From CAYZJB01 sp964478735 (lineage in GTDB: Bacteria > CLD3 > SB21), in contig CAYZJB010000028.1 of assembly GCA_964478735.1 (NCBI GenBank), positions 1 through 49,707 of the forward strand: 49,707 nt of DNA, in the 5' to 3' direction. Below are positions 40,393 to 48,998 of the stretch, one piece after another. The notes under the pieces were generated by a model that saw only the letters and a list, made by a program, of their open reading frames with translations, searched no databases and had not been told where the DNA came from. Each line of letters starts with the position of its first letter. Within the stretch, counting starts at the first letter, position 1. The translations under genes and the position numbers were made by a program.

Positions 40393-42039
40393 ATGCGTAC
40401 CATCCACGCCCCGCGAGGCAACCAACTTTCATGCAAAGGCTGGCTGCAGGAAGCCGCCATGCGCATGCTCATGAACAATCTCGATCCCGACGTCGCGGAA
40501 AATCCGCAGGAACTGGTCGTCTACGGCGGCTCCGGCAAAGCCGCACGCAACTGGGAATGTTACGACGCCATCGTGCGCTGTCTGCGCGAACTGAACGACG
40601 ACGAGACCCTCCTCGTACAATCCGGTAAACCGGTCGGTGTGATGCAGACCCATCCCGACGCGCCGCGGGTGATCCTTGCCAATTCCAATATCGTTCCCCA
40701 CTGGGCCACGTGGGAAAACTTCCGCGAGTATGAACGCCTCGGCCTGATCATGTACGGCCAGATGACCGCGGGAAGCTGGATTTACATCGGCACGCAGGGC
40801 ATCCTGCAAGGCACGTACGAAACGTTCGCGGCCTGCGCCAAAAAACATTTCAATGGCACCCTTAAAAACACCCTCACGCTGACCGCGGGCCTCGGCGGGA
40901 TGGGCGGCGCACAGCCGCTGGCCGTCACGCTCAATGACGGCGTCGTGATCTGCGTCGAAGTCGATCCGCACCGCATTCAGCGGCGGTTGGAAACACGATA
41001 TTGCGATACGAAGGTCGATTCGCTCGACGAAGCGTGGAAACTGGCGCGGGAAGCAAAATCAAAAGGCAAGCCGCTATCCATCGCCCTGCACGGCAATGCA
41101 GCGGAGGTTTTACCCGATATGCTCAAGCGCGGGATGATTCCCGACATCGTCACCGATCAGACGTCCGCGCATGACGAACTGAACGGATACGTTCCGATCG
41201 GCATTTCCGCTGCCGAAGCGGTCGACTACCGTAAAACCAATCCGCAGGACTACATTCGCCGCGCGATGGAATCGATGGCGATCCACGTTCGTGCAATGCT
41301 CGATTTCCAAAAGCGCGGCGCCGTCGTGTTCGACTACGGCAATAACATTCGCGGCCAGGCCGTCAAACAGGGCGTGGCCAACGCGTTCGATTTCCCCGGT
41401 TTCGTTCCAGCGTACATCCGTCCATTGTTTTGCGAAGGGCAGGGCCCATTCCGATGGGCGGCTCTGTCGGGCGATCCCGAGGATATTTACACAACCGACC
41501 GTGCGATTTTGGAGGCATTTCCCGAAAAAGCCGGACTCCAACGCTGGCTCAGCCGTGCCAAAGAAAAAATCCAGTTCCAGGGCCTGCCCTGCCGCATTTG
41601 CTGGCTCGGCTACGGCGAACGCGACAAGGCCGGCCTGATATTCAATGAACTTGTCCGGACCGGAAAAGTCAAAGCCCCGATCGTGATCGGCCGCGATCAT
41701 CTCGACTGCGGTTCCGTCGCGTCGCCCAATCGTGAAACGGAAGCGATGAAGGACGGCAGCGACGCCATCGCCGACTGGCCGTTTTTGAATTTCGCCATCA
41801 ACGCCGTCAACGGCGCCACGTGGGTCAGCCTGCATCACGGCGGCGGCGTCGGCATAGGCTACTCGATGCACGCCGGCATGGTTGTCGTCGCGGACGGCAC
41901 CGACGCGGCGGCCAAACGATTGAAACGCGTGCTGACGTCCGATCCGGGCATGGGCGTCATTCGCCACGTTGATGCGGGTTACGATGAGGCCATTCAGGTC
42001 GCGAAAGCCAAAGACGTCAAAATCCCGATGCTGAAGTAA
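40393..42039 (+). CDS. hutU: Urocanate hydratase
   Basis: It converts urocanate to imidazolonepropionate, the second step of histidine degradation, using tightly bound NAD+ as an electrophile. 548 residues, full length. Family motifs are intact: opening HAPRGNQLSCKGWLQEAAMR, the NAD-binding YGGSGKAARNW and GGMGGAQPLAV, TAGSWIYIGTQGILQGTYET, and the active-site region GLPCRICWLGYGERDKAGL, where C403 corresponds to the essential Cys. The end includes HHGGGVGIGYSMHAGMVVVADGT. No hutH, hutI or hutG lies in the window, but an FTCD-type cyclodeaminase is at 19768. It is apparently transcribed alone, behind the palindrome at 40237. Confidence 0.97.
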   Translation: MRTIHAPRGNQLSCKGWLQEAAMRMLMNNLDPDVAENPQELVVYGGSGKAARNWECYDAIVRCLRELNDDETLLVQSGKPVGVMQTHPDAPRVILANSNIVPHWATWENFREYERLGLIMYGQMTAGSWIYIGTQGILQGTYETFAACAKKHFNGTLKNTLTLTAGLGGMGGAQPLAVTLNDGVVICVEVDPHRIQRRLETRYCDTKVDSLDEAWKLAREAKSKGKPLSIALHGNAAEVLPDMLKRGMIPDIVTDQTSAHDELNGYVPIGISAAEAVDYRKTNPQDYIRRAMESMAIHVRAMLDFQKRGAVVFDYGNNIRGQAVKQGVANAFDFPGFVPAYIRPLFCEGQGPFRWAALSGDPEDIYTTDRAILEAFPEKAGLQRWLSRAKEKIQFQGLPCRICWLGYGERDKAGLIFNELVRTGKVKAPIVIGRDHLDCGSVASPNRETEAMKDGSDAIADWPFLNFAINAVNGATWVSLHHGGGVGIGYSMHAGMVVVADGTDAAAKRLKRVLTSDPGMGVIRHVDAGYDEAIQVAKAKDVKIPMLK

Positions 42040-42047
42040 CGTCACAC

Positions 42048-42101
42048 TTCGACAAGATCAGCCACCGGAATGAATACCTTACCCTGAGCGAAGTCGAAGG
42101 G
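42048..42101. repeat. REP-like palindromic repeat
   Basis: TTCGAC near 42048-42053, with CAG a few bases on, pairs with CTG and GTCGAA at 42085-42099 across a short spacer; the right side reads CCCTGAGCGAAGTCGAAGGG. This family of interspersed palindromes, with TTCGAC and GCTCAG cores, is familiar from many environmental bacterial genomes. It fills most of the gap between hutU and the enoyl-CoA hydratase gene and probably folds in the transcript. Related sequence occurs at 43122-43156. Confidence 0.6.
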
Positions 42102-42141
42102 TGAGCACAATATCAAGTGTATTACGTAAATACAAACGACT

Positions 42142-42891
42142 ATGATCACCGTCCAGCACATTGACGATGTCGCCGTTTTCACACTCGCCCACGGCAAAGC
42201 CAGCGCGCTTGATCTCGAATTCTGCCGCGCGCTCCTGCACGAAGTCGAATCGACGCGCAATACCGCCACACACGGCATCGTGTTGACCGGAACCGGCCAT
42301 ATTTTCAGCGCCGGCGTCGATCTTCTACGGCTCCTCGACGAGGACATCGCGTACACGCAGGAATTTTTGTCGGCGCTCGAACTTCTTTTCGAAACGTTGT
42401 TCACGTATCCGAAGCCGCTCGTCGCCGCGGTCAACGGCCATGCGATCGCCGGTGGCTGCGTCATGGCATCGTGTGCGGATTACCGGATCATGGCCGACGG
42501 AAAAGGTCGCGTCGGCGCGCCGGAGCTCCGCGTCGGCGTTCCGTTCCCGACCGCCGCACTTGAGATCATGCGCTTTGCCCTTCCCGGACAACGATTGGAC
42601 CGGATCATGTTCACCGGTGAAACCTTTCTTCCGGCCGACGCAAAAACGCTCGGTCTGATCGACAGAGTTGTACCGCCCGATCAACTGATACAAGAGTCCC
42701 TCACGCAAATCAAAACGCTCACGGCCTTACCCGCGGCCGCCTTCGCTTTGACCAAGCGCCAGTTACGCTTCCCGTACGTCGCCCGCTTTCAAAACAACGA
42801 ATTCGATACGTACGTCAAAAACCTGTGGCAGGAACCTTCGACGAGAGAAGCGATACGGCAGTATGTAGAGAAAACGATGGGGAAGAAGTAG
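42142..42891 (+). CDS. Enoyl-CoA hydratase/isomerase family protein
   Basis: A 249-residue crotonase-fold enzyme. The oxyanion-hole segments are present: GTGHIFSAGVDLLRLL and PLVAAVNGHAIAGGCVMASC. The position of the first hydratase Glu reads VGAPELRVGVPFP; the Glu in PELRVG is consistent, while the second acid of true hydratases is not obvious, so isomerase or another crotonase activity is possible. The substrate is unknown. It follows hutU by 102 bases, with a REP-like repeat between, so shared transcription is doubtful. Its last 160 bases are duplicated downstream at 43183-43342. Confidence 0.88.
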   Translation: MITVQHIDDVAVFTLAHGKASALDLEFCRALLHEVESTRNTATHGIVLTGTGHIFSAGVDLLRLLDEDIAYTQEFLSALELLFETLFTYPKPLVAAVNGHAIAGGCVMASCADYRIMADGKGRVGAPELRVGVPFPTAALEIMRFALPGQRLDRIMFTGETFLPADAKTLGLIDRVVPPDQLIQESLTQIKTLTALPAAAFALTKRQLRFPYVARFQNNEFDTYVKNLWQEPSTREAIRQYVEKTMGKK

Positions 42892-42990
42892 CTGATACGA
42901 TCTGGCCTTGAGAAAAACGCTACGCCGGAGGCGTACATGCGCCCGGAATCTGAGATCGCGCCTTAATCTCAGCGAAAAACCTGTCCGAGT

Positions 42991-43005
42991 CCCGACGAAG
43001 TCGGG
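42991..43005. repeat. Short perfect hairpin in the 42.9-43.2 kb spacer
   Basis: CCCGAC-GAA-GTCGGG is a perfect 6-base-pair stem. It lies about 100 bases after the enoyl-CoA hydratase stop and could terminate that transcript, although no T-tract follows. It belongs to a 290-base stretch (42892-43182) that contains only palindromic sequence and no gene I can support. Confidence 0.45.
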
Positions 43006-43082
43006 GCGTTTCGCAACCAGCTGAGCGAACTCATATTCAGGCGTTTTTTCTCACAGCCTTGATTTTTCTCAGCCTCAGGCTG

Positions 43083-43099
43083 ATGCGCCTCTGGCGCAT
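43083..43099. repeat. Second perfect hairpin beside the large palindrome
   Basis: ATGCGCC-TCT-GGCGCAT is a perfect 7-base-pair stem with a 3-base loop. It abuts the larger inverted repeat that starts at 43103, with only 3 bases between, so the two may be one composite element. Confidence 0.5.
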
Positions 43100-43102
43100 T
43101 TG

Positions 43103-43175
43103 GTGACTTTCTTTGTACCTGTCCCGAGCACCGAGTGCAGTCGAGGTGTCGAGGGATCAAGACAAAGAAAGTCAC
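43103..43175. mobile_element. Large imperfect palindrome, probably a non-autonomous repeat element
   Basis: GTGACTTTCTTTGT (43103-43116) and ACAAAGAAAGTCAC (43162-43175) are perfect 14-base inverted arms. Inside, TCCCGAGCACC (43122-43132) pairs imperfectly with GGTGTCGAGGGA (43145-43156), so almost the full 73 bases can fold. There is no coding capacity for a transposase. It sits exactly between the intact enoyl-CoA hydratase gene and a duplicated piece of its 3' end, suggesting that the element took part in the duplication. Whether it is a REP/MITE mobilised by a transposase elsewhere cannot be told here. Confidence 0.5.
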
Positions 43176-43182
43176 ATTCACT

Positions 43183-43342
43183 TCGCGCCGCCTTCGCACA
43201 CACCAAACGCCGGTTCCGCTCACCGTACGTCGCCCGATTTCAGAACAACGAATTCGACACGTACGTCAAAAACCTCTGGCAGGAACCTTCGACAAGGGAA
43301 GCGATACGGCAGTATGTGGAGAAGACGATGGGGAAGAAGCAG
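43183..43342 (+). pseudogene. Duplicated 3' fragment of the enoyl-CoA hydratase gene
   Basis: This stretch repeats the last 160 bases of the gene at 42142-42891. The central reading PYVARFQNNEFDTYVKNLWQ, then EPSTREAIRQYVEKTMGKK, is unchanged in protein, with mostly silent base differences, while the left end (CGCCGCCTTCGCACACACC...) is more diverged. The original stop TAG has become CAG at 43340-43342, and the frame runs on to 43378. There is no start or N-terminal part, so it cannot make an enzyme. Silent changes with a conserved protein sequence suggest it was once part of a full second copy under selection, or came in from a relative. Confidence 0.8.
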
Positions 43343-43349
43343 CGTGCCC

Positions 43350-44321
43350 TCATGTGCGCATTATGTCGTTTATTTTGAGAGTATTTTCGACATAGTCTTC
43401 TGGATTTTCGATGATCGGATCATATTCAGTCTTGTGGATTCGCCCAGATTCAAAATCAATTTTGATATCCTGGACGAACTTCTTGAAGTCACTGTTTTGC
43501 TCGCACAACTTATTCATGGTTTCCCAGTCCAACGACTCTCGGACACGCGCAGGAAAGAGTATCCTGGAAGATTCCAAGTCTTGAAGGTCCAAGTGAATAA
43601 TTCCGATACCGAAGCTCATTGATAATCTTTCTAATTCAGATAAGAGATCATCGTCTTCTTGAAGTTCGGCCGTAATCAGATACCCTTCGTGTGCCCACGA
43701 TGAATTCGAAACCGCCTGAAAAAAGGCTTCACGATAATTTCCTCGATTAAGTGAGCGCTTGACTTCGAACGAATAGATTTTAAGGGAGCTGTTATCCGAT
43801 ATTTTGTTGAGCTCAATAAGCTCTTCGACCCAATCATTTAACGGTAAATAAAATCCGACAAGGTCGGGGTTCGTCCATTCGGATAAACCACTTTTCTTGG
43901 ATTTTTCATGATAAATGGTTTTTGTGTAGATGCTCTTGCCGCGATTGAATGTCAAATTCGCATACGCAAAGTACGAAACAAGGGGATGAAGCTCCCGCTC
44001 TTCAAAAGTAAGCTTTTCTTTTTTCGGTCGTGGTTTTTCTTCGGTAGTAATTTTGTCGATGTCTTTTGGGAGTTCATGGAGTCTCGACTTCAAGAAGAAC
44101 TTGGCGGGATTGCGACCAACTTTGACAAATACTGACTCCTCATTGTCTCGAACATCAACGTATAAGCGCGCTCCGAGAGTCTGCCAAGGTGTTTTTCCTG
44201 ATATGCGCACTTTTTCATGCAATTGCTCACTGACTCCTTTTTCCCACATTTCTTGATAAGTCATGGGCCGATCAGCATCTTTAAGAACGTCTTTACCGAA
44301 GTCTAGGAATGTATAAGGCAT
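43350..44321 (-). CDS. HARE-HTH protein with nuclease-like C-terminus (HrgA/COG2958-like)
   Basis: A 323-residue protein. Residues 3-75 form a HARE-type winged-helix domain (YTFLDFGKDVLKDADRPMTY, EMWEKGV, KTPWQTLGARLYVDV), a linker 85-105 is Lys/Glu-rich, and the rest resembles the COG2958/HrgA group. A PD-(D/E)xK-like set is visible: D153 in NPDLVGF, then E186 and K188 in YSFEVKRS, with a following helix NYREAFFQAVSNSSWA. HrgA-type genes often sit at restriction-modification loci, but no methylase or other defence gene is adjacent. The base composition is clearly lower in GC than its neighbours, and it lies beside repeats and a broken gene: signs of recent transfer. Nuclease activity is inferred. 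Confidence 0.75.
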   Translation of the reverse strand: MPYTFLDFGKDVLKDADRPMTYQEMWEKGVSEQLHEKVRISGKTPWQTLGARLYVDVRDNEESVFVKVGRNPAKFFLKSRLHELPKDIDKITTEEKPRPKKEKLTFEERELHPLVSYFAYANLTFNRGKSIYTKTIYHEKSKKSGLSEWTNPDLVGFYLPLNDWVEELIELNKISDNSSLKIYSFEVKRSLNRGNYREAFFQAVSNSSWAHEGYLITAELQEDDDLLSELERLSMSFGIGIIHLDLQDLESSRILFPARVRESLDWETMNKLCEQNSDFKKFVQDIKIDFESGRIHKTEYDPIIENPEDYVENTLKINDIMRT

Positions 44322-44401
44322 AGCTTTACTTTATCCGCCTATAAAACGGTGGTTCACAAACACAACGGTTAACTAAAACACCCCATCCCCCAATTATCTT
44401 C

Positions 44402-47104
44402 CTAATCCCTCACCTTCTCCACCTCAACCGACATGACTTTGTATTCCGGGCATTCCGCGCCGGTGTCTTTGACGTCGCTGCCGATGTTGTTGAGTTCGAC
44501 CTCCGGAAAATGGAACGTGGCGCTGAGGATGCCGGGCTTGACGACGTTGGTAATCATGGCTTTGATGAACGTCTCGCCGCGCGCCGACTTGATACGGACC
44601 TTCTCGCCGTTCCGAATGTCTTTCTTTTTGGCGTCGTCCGGATGGATCATCAGATAGTCCTCCGTCTCCAGCATGGCGTTGTTCGTGCGGCGCGTCATCG
44701 AACCCGAGTTATAATGCTCGAGATTGCGGTTGGTCGTGAGGATGAACGGGAACTTCTCGTGATGTTCCTCGATCTCGGGCGTCTCGATGTAGTCGACGTA
44801 CTGCAGGCGGCCCTTGCCGAGCTTGAATTGCTCCGCGTGCAGGATCTTCGTGTCCTTGCCGCCTTCCATGACCGGCCATTGTTTGCCATTGTCGCCTAAA
44901 TTTTCCCACGTCGCGCCTTTGAAGAAAGGTACGACCTGCGCGATTTCCGCGAGCACACCGGCTGCATCGTAATCGGGTTGATCGTAGCCCATACGCTGCA
45001 TGATCTCCGTCACAATCTGTCCGTCCGGTTTGGTCTCTCCGACGGGATCGATGACCGCCTGCACGCGTTGGATCCGCCGCTCGCCGTTGGTGAACGTGCC
45101 GGATTTTTCCAGAAACGATGCCGCGGGCAGAATGACGTCGGCGTGACTCGCGGTTTCGGAGTAGAACAATTCCTGCACGACAAAAAACTCGAGTTCGGCC
45201 AGCGCTTTGCGGACTTTGTTCGAATTGGGTTCCGTTTGGACCAGATCTTCACCCATGATCCACAGCGCTTTCAGTTTCCCGTTGAGCGCGGCATTGATCA
45301 TGTTCTGGCTCGTCAAACCGGGACCGCCCGGAACCTGCGTTCCCCAGACCTTCGCGTACGCCGTGCGTACGTCGTCGCTGGTCATGTCGAGATAGCCCGG
45401 ACCTAAATTGGGCTGGACGCCCATGTCGGCCATGCCCTGCACGTTGTTTTGCCCGCGCAACGGATTGACGCCGACGCCGCGTTTGCCGACGTTGCCCGTG
45501 ATCATCGCAAGATCGGCGATCAGCATAACGGTGTTTGTTCCCTGGTAATGCTCGGTCACACCGAGTCCGTGGAACGACATCGCCGCGCCGGCCTTCGCGT
45601 ATGCAATCGCCGCTTCACGAACGAGATTCCGATCCACACCGGAAACGTTTTCCAGTTGATCGATGTTCAGTTTAAGGATCTTTTCTTTGAACGCGTCGTA
45701 CCCTTCGCAGCGCTTGTCGATGAAATCCTGGTCGACGAGATTTTCCTTGATGATGTAGTAAATCATCATGTTGAGCACGGCGACGTTGGTGCCGGGGCGC
45801 AACTGCAGGTGATAATTTGCGAGCCGCGCGATCTCCGTCTTTCGCGGATCCAGCACGATCAACGTCTTTCCTTTATACGCCTGCTGGCGGATTTTCGCGC
45901 CGGTCACGGGATGGGCGGCATTCGGATTGGCCCCGATGACGAGCATGCAATCGGTATACTTCAGGTCTTCGATGGAATTGGTCGCGGCGCCGGTACCGAA
46001 CGTTTTGCGCATGCCGAGCGCGGTCGGCGCGTGACACACGCGGGCGCACCCGTCGATATTGTTCGTACCGACGACGGCACGGAAAAATTTCTGCATGAGA
46101 TAATTTTCTTCGTTGGTGCAGCGCGCGGAACTGATCCCCGCCAGTGCATCGGGTCCATGTTCCTTAATGATCCGCTTAAATTCCGAGACGATGCGGTCGT
46201 ACGCTTCATCCCATGTTGCTTTGACGAATTGCCCGTCTTTTTTGATCAACGGCGTAGTCAATCGCTCCGGATGTTTATAAAATCCGAACGCGTACCTTCC
46301 TTTCAAACACAGATGCCCGAGATTGACCTCCGCATCGACCGGCGCTTTGATACCCAATATCGTCCCGTTTTTCTTATGCACGTCGAGGTTGCATCCGACG
46401 CCGCAGTACGTGCACACCGTACGCACCACTTCCGAGGCCTGACGGAGCTGCGGTTTGTAAATATCGGAAATGGCCGCCGTCGGACAGACCTGTGCGCACG
46501 CGCCGCACGACACGCAGTACGAGTCGTCGAAATTAGTATCCGATCCCATGATGATCCGGCTGTCGAATCCGCGTCCTGCAATGCCGAGCACGAGTTCGCC
46601 CTGGATCTCATCGCACGCGCGGACACACTTGTAACAGTTGATACACTTCGTCAAATCCGCCCGCATGTACGGATGGCTGGTGTCTTTTTGATAATGCTGA
46701 TGGTTTTTGCCGGCCGGATAACGTACGCCCGTGATACCGACACGCGCGGCAACGCGTTGAAGATTGCAGTTATTATTGGCCTCGCAGATGAGACAATCGA
46801 GCGGATGATCGGTCAACACCAGCTCGACGATGTTTTTGCGCAGGCGTTCGATCCGGTCCGTCGCGGTGTACACGAACGTATTCGGCATGACCGCGGTGTG
46901 GCACGACGCGACGACGCGTCCGGGCGTATTCTGCGTCTGGCTGACCTCGACCGAGCATACGCGGCACGAACCGTACGGCTTCAGATTCGGTGCGTCGCAC
47001 AGGGTCGGAACGTAGTCTTCGCCCTTGTAACGGCGGACAAAATTCAAAATCGTCTCGCCTTCACGGATTTCGAAGGGCACGTTGTTGACGTATGCGGTAT
47101 TCAT
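44402..47104 (-). CDS. fdhA: NAD-linked formate dehydrogenase, molybdenum catalytic subunit
   Basis: A 900-residue iron-sulfur molybdoenzyme oxidising formate to CO2 (or the reverse). N-terminal clusters are all visible: a 2Fe-2S site (C36, C47, C50, C68), a His-Cys3 4Fe-4S site (H100, C104, C107, C113), two ferredoxin-type 4Fe-4S sites (C154-C164 and C197-C207), and the catalytic-domain 4Fe-4S (C231, C234, C238, C266). In the bis-MGD domain the Mo ligand is a cysteine, C357 in ARVCHAP, followed by the His of the family, so no selenocysteine is needed. No signal peptide, so it is cytoplasmic. It is 4 bases after fdhB, and needs the FdhD encoded at 16483. Confidence 0.94.
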   Translation of the reverse strand: MNTAYVNNVPFEIREGETILNFVRRYKGEDYVPTLCDAPNLKPYGSCRVCSVEVSQTQNTPGRVVASCHTAVMPNTFVYTATDRIERLRKNIVELVLTDHPLDCLICEANNNCNLQRVAARVGITGVRYPAGKNHQHYQKDTSHPYMRADLTKCINCYKCVRACDEIQGELVLGIAGRGFDSRIIMGSDTNFDDSYCVSCGACAQVCPTAAISDIYKPQLRQASEVVRTVCTYCGVGCNLDVHKKNGTILGIKAPVDAEVNLGHLCLKGRYAFGFYKHPERLTTPLIKKDGQFVKATWDEAYDRIVSEFKRIIKEHGPDALAGISSARCTNEENYLMQKFFRAVVGTNNIDGCARVCHAPTALGMRKTFGTGAATNSIEDLKYTDCMLVIGANPNAAHPVTGAKIRQQAYKGKTLIVLDPRKTEIARLANYHLQLRPGTNVAVLNMMIYYIIKENLVDQDFIDKRCEGYDAFKEKILKLNIDQLENVSGVDRNLVREAAIAYAKAGAAMSFHGLGVTEHYQGTNTVMLIADLAMITGNVGKRGVGVNPLRGQNNVQGMADMGVQPNLGPGYLDMTSDDVRTAYAKVWGTQVPGGPGLTSQNMINAALNGKLKALWIMGEDLVQTEPNSNKVRKALAELEFFVVQELFYSETASHADVILPAASFLEKSGTFTNGERRIQRVQAVIDPVGETKPDGQIVTEIMQRMGYDQPDYDAAGVLAEIAQVVPFFKGATWENLGDNGKQWPVMEGGKDTKILHAEQFKLGKGRLQYVDYIETPEIEEHHEKFPFILTTNRNLEHYNSGSMTRRTNNAMLETEDYLMIHPDDAKKKDIRNGEKVRIKSARGETFIKAMITNVVKPGILSATFHFPEVELNNIGSDVKDTGAECPEYKVMSVEVEKVRD

Positions 47105-47108
47105 AGGC

Positions 47109-48737
47109 CTAGCCTTTGAAATAAGGTTTCAATTCCGCGTCGAAATAATGCAGCGCATTGATGATCGGCAGAGGCAGTCCGCCGCCCAGCGCGCAGAGGG
47201 AACCGAGTTGCATCGCTTCGATCAGGTTGTCGAGCAATTCACGATCGATCTTATAATTTTCCGTTCGCGCTTTTCGCATCAGTTCCATCCCCCGCACCGA
47301 ACCGAGCCGGCAGGGATAACACTTGCCACAACTCTCATGCGCGCAAAATTCAAACAGATGCTCCAGGTAGTGAACCATCGGGTAGTCTTCCGGAATGCCG
47401 ACGACAGACGCGTGACCGAGTTCGAATCCCTGCGTTTTGAACGATTCGTACGCAACGACGAGATCGGGAATTTTCGACACCGGCACGAGGCCGCCCAGCG
47501 GTCCGCCGATGTGCATGGCTTTGACGGGTTTTTTGAATCCGCTGCCGAGATCGTTGACGACAACGCTCAGGGGAGTTCCCATTTCCACCTCGTAAATGCC
47601 CGGCTTGTTGAACGTCCAGTCAAGGCTGAGAAGTTTGGTCCCCGTCGATTGCGCGGTCCCGATCGCCTTAAATGCAGCACCGCCTTTATTGACGATGAAA
47701 TGCAAATTGGCAAACGTTTCGACGTTACTCACGATCGTCGGTTTGTTATACAGACCTTTTTCCGCTGGAAATGGCGGACGCACGCGAACGACGGGACGTT
47801 GACCTTCGATCGACGACAGCAGAGCCGTTTCCTCACCGCACACGTACGCTCCCTGGGCCATGATGACTTTGAAATCAAACGAAAACGAACTGCCGGCAAT
47901 GGCGTTGCCAAGTAGGTTCAACGAGCGCAGTTCATCGACGGCCCGGTTGACCGCGTCGACCGATTCCGGATACTCGGCACGGATATAGACGACTCCGTAC
48001 GATGCACCGACGATGAAACCGGCGAGCATCATACCATACAACACGGCGTGAGGCCGTTTTTCCAGTAAAAACCGGTCGGAAAACGCGCCCGGATCGCCCT
48101 CGTCCGCGTTGCAGACGATGTATTTCGTGTCGTCGACGACTTTCCTGCACGTATCCAGTTTGATCCACATCGGAAATCCCGCACCGCCGCGGCCGCGAAC
48201 ACCGCTGGTCTTGATTTCCTCGAGCAGCGATCCAGGAGATTTTTTGAAGACATCGTTCAAACCGGAATAATACGACGCTGCGTCTTCGATCGGTTCCGCA
48301 AAAACCGTCTTGCCGTGAGTTCCGAAGGCATAGTCCCGATGTGTCGCCTTTTTCCCGTTCGATACGATCGATTTGATGGCTTCGGGCGTCTGCGCAGAAT
48401 AGTTGACGCCCTCGTACTGGAAAGCGCTGTTTTCGTAACATCGGCCGAAACAGCACAATTCGCCGATCTCGTCTTCTTTGAAATGTTTGGCCAGTTCGGC
48501 TTTGAGCGCGGGTTGAGTCCCGGCCAGCAAACACGTGCTGCCGTTGCACACGAAGACTTTTTTGTTTTTGTTTTCATCACGCAGCAGGTCGTAGAACGAC
48601 TGCGCGCTGACGATCGGAGCGGCCGGGATCAAAAATTCGTTTTTGATCTCGTCGTAATCCGTCGTTTCGGCAATTTTTTCGAACAGGTTGTCGTCAAGGC
48701 CCTTGCGGCCGGAGAGATAGCTAAGATTATCGGACAT
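47109..48737 (-). CDS. fdhB: Formate dehydrogenase NADH-binding beta subunit (NuoF-like)
   Basis: A 542-residue flavoprotein that passes electrons between FdhA and NAD. The N-terminal 120 residues are a NuoE-like thioredoxin fold with a 2Fe-2S site (C64, C69, C96, C100), so NuoE is fused. The NuoF core follows: NADH/FMN site GVRGRGGAGFPMWIKLD, NADEGDPGAFSDRFLLE, GAYVCGEETALLSSIEGQRP, then the SLBB part (about 370-440). The 4Fe-4S site comes last, in ESCGKCYPCRLGSVRG with the distant LCALGGG. A strong AAGGA precedes the ATG. With fdhA it makes a complete minimal NAD-dependent formate dehydrogenase; the 261-base region 48738-48998 should hold its promoter, but I recognise no motif in it. Confidence 0.94.
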   Translation of the reverse strand: MSDNLSYLSGRKGLDDNLFEKIAETTDYDEIKNEFLIPAAPIVSAQSFYDLLRDENKNKKVFVCNGSTCLLAGTQPALKAELAKHFKEDEIGELCCFGRCYENSAFQYEGVNYSAQTPEAIKSIVSNGKKATHRDYAFGTHGKTVFAEPIEDAASYYSGLNDVFKKSPGSLLEEIKTSGVRGRGGAGFPMWIKLDTCRKVVDDTKYIVCNADEGDPGAFSDRFLLEKRPHAVLYGMMLAGFIVGASYGVVYIRAEYPESVDAVNRAVDELRSLNLLGNAIAGSSFSFDFKVIMAQGAYVCGEETALLSSIEGQRPVVRVRPPFPAEKGLYNKPTIVSNVETFANLHFIVNKGGAAFKAIGTAQSTGTKLLSLDWTFNKPGIYEVEMGTPLSVVVNDLGSGFKKPVKAMHIGGPLGGLVPVSKIPDLVVAYESFKTQGFELGHASVVGIPEDYPMVHYLEHLFEFCAHESCGKCYPCRLGSVRGMELMRKARTENYKIDRELLDNLIEAMQLGSLCALGGGLPLPIINALHYFDAELKPYFKG

Positions 48738-48998
48738 GGGGCGTCCTTCTTCCGCAGCGCCGGAGGGGCGCCGGATGTGATGTCGATCATGAAGTTACGG
48801 CCCGGGCGATGAAATGGCAAATTTTTTCGTCGTTTTCTTGATCGGGTAGAGAGACCCCTCACCCCAGAGACCTCGGCGCGCACGGAGAATTTTTCGATTC
48901 GAAAAGCCCTCTCTTTGGTGAAAATTTTGGGCAAGCATCCAGCTTGATCCGCTGATCAAAATTCGCCACACTCTGTCAATACAAACAAGAGTTCATTC

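Noticed and set aside
43100..43378. 92-residue frame that includes the hydratase fragment
   Set aside because: Its first half is read through the palindromic repeat and has no ribosome site; only the duplicated fragment is meaningful.
45449..47119. 556-residue open frame on the plus strand
   Set aside because: Antisense to fdhA, whose cluster motifs are all intact; the open frame results from high GC codon structure.
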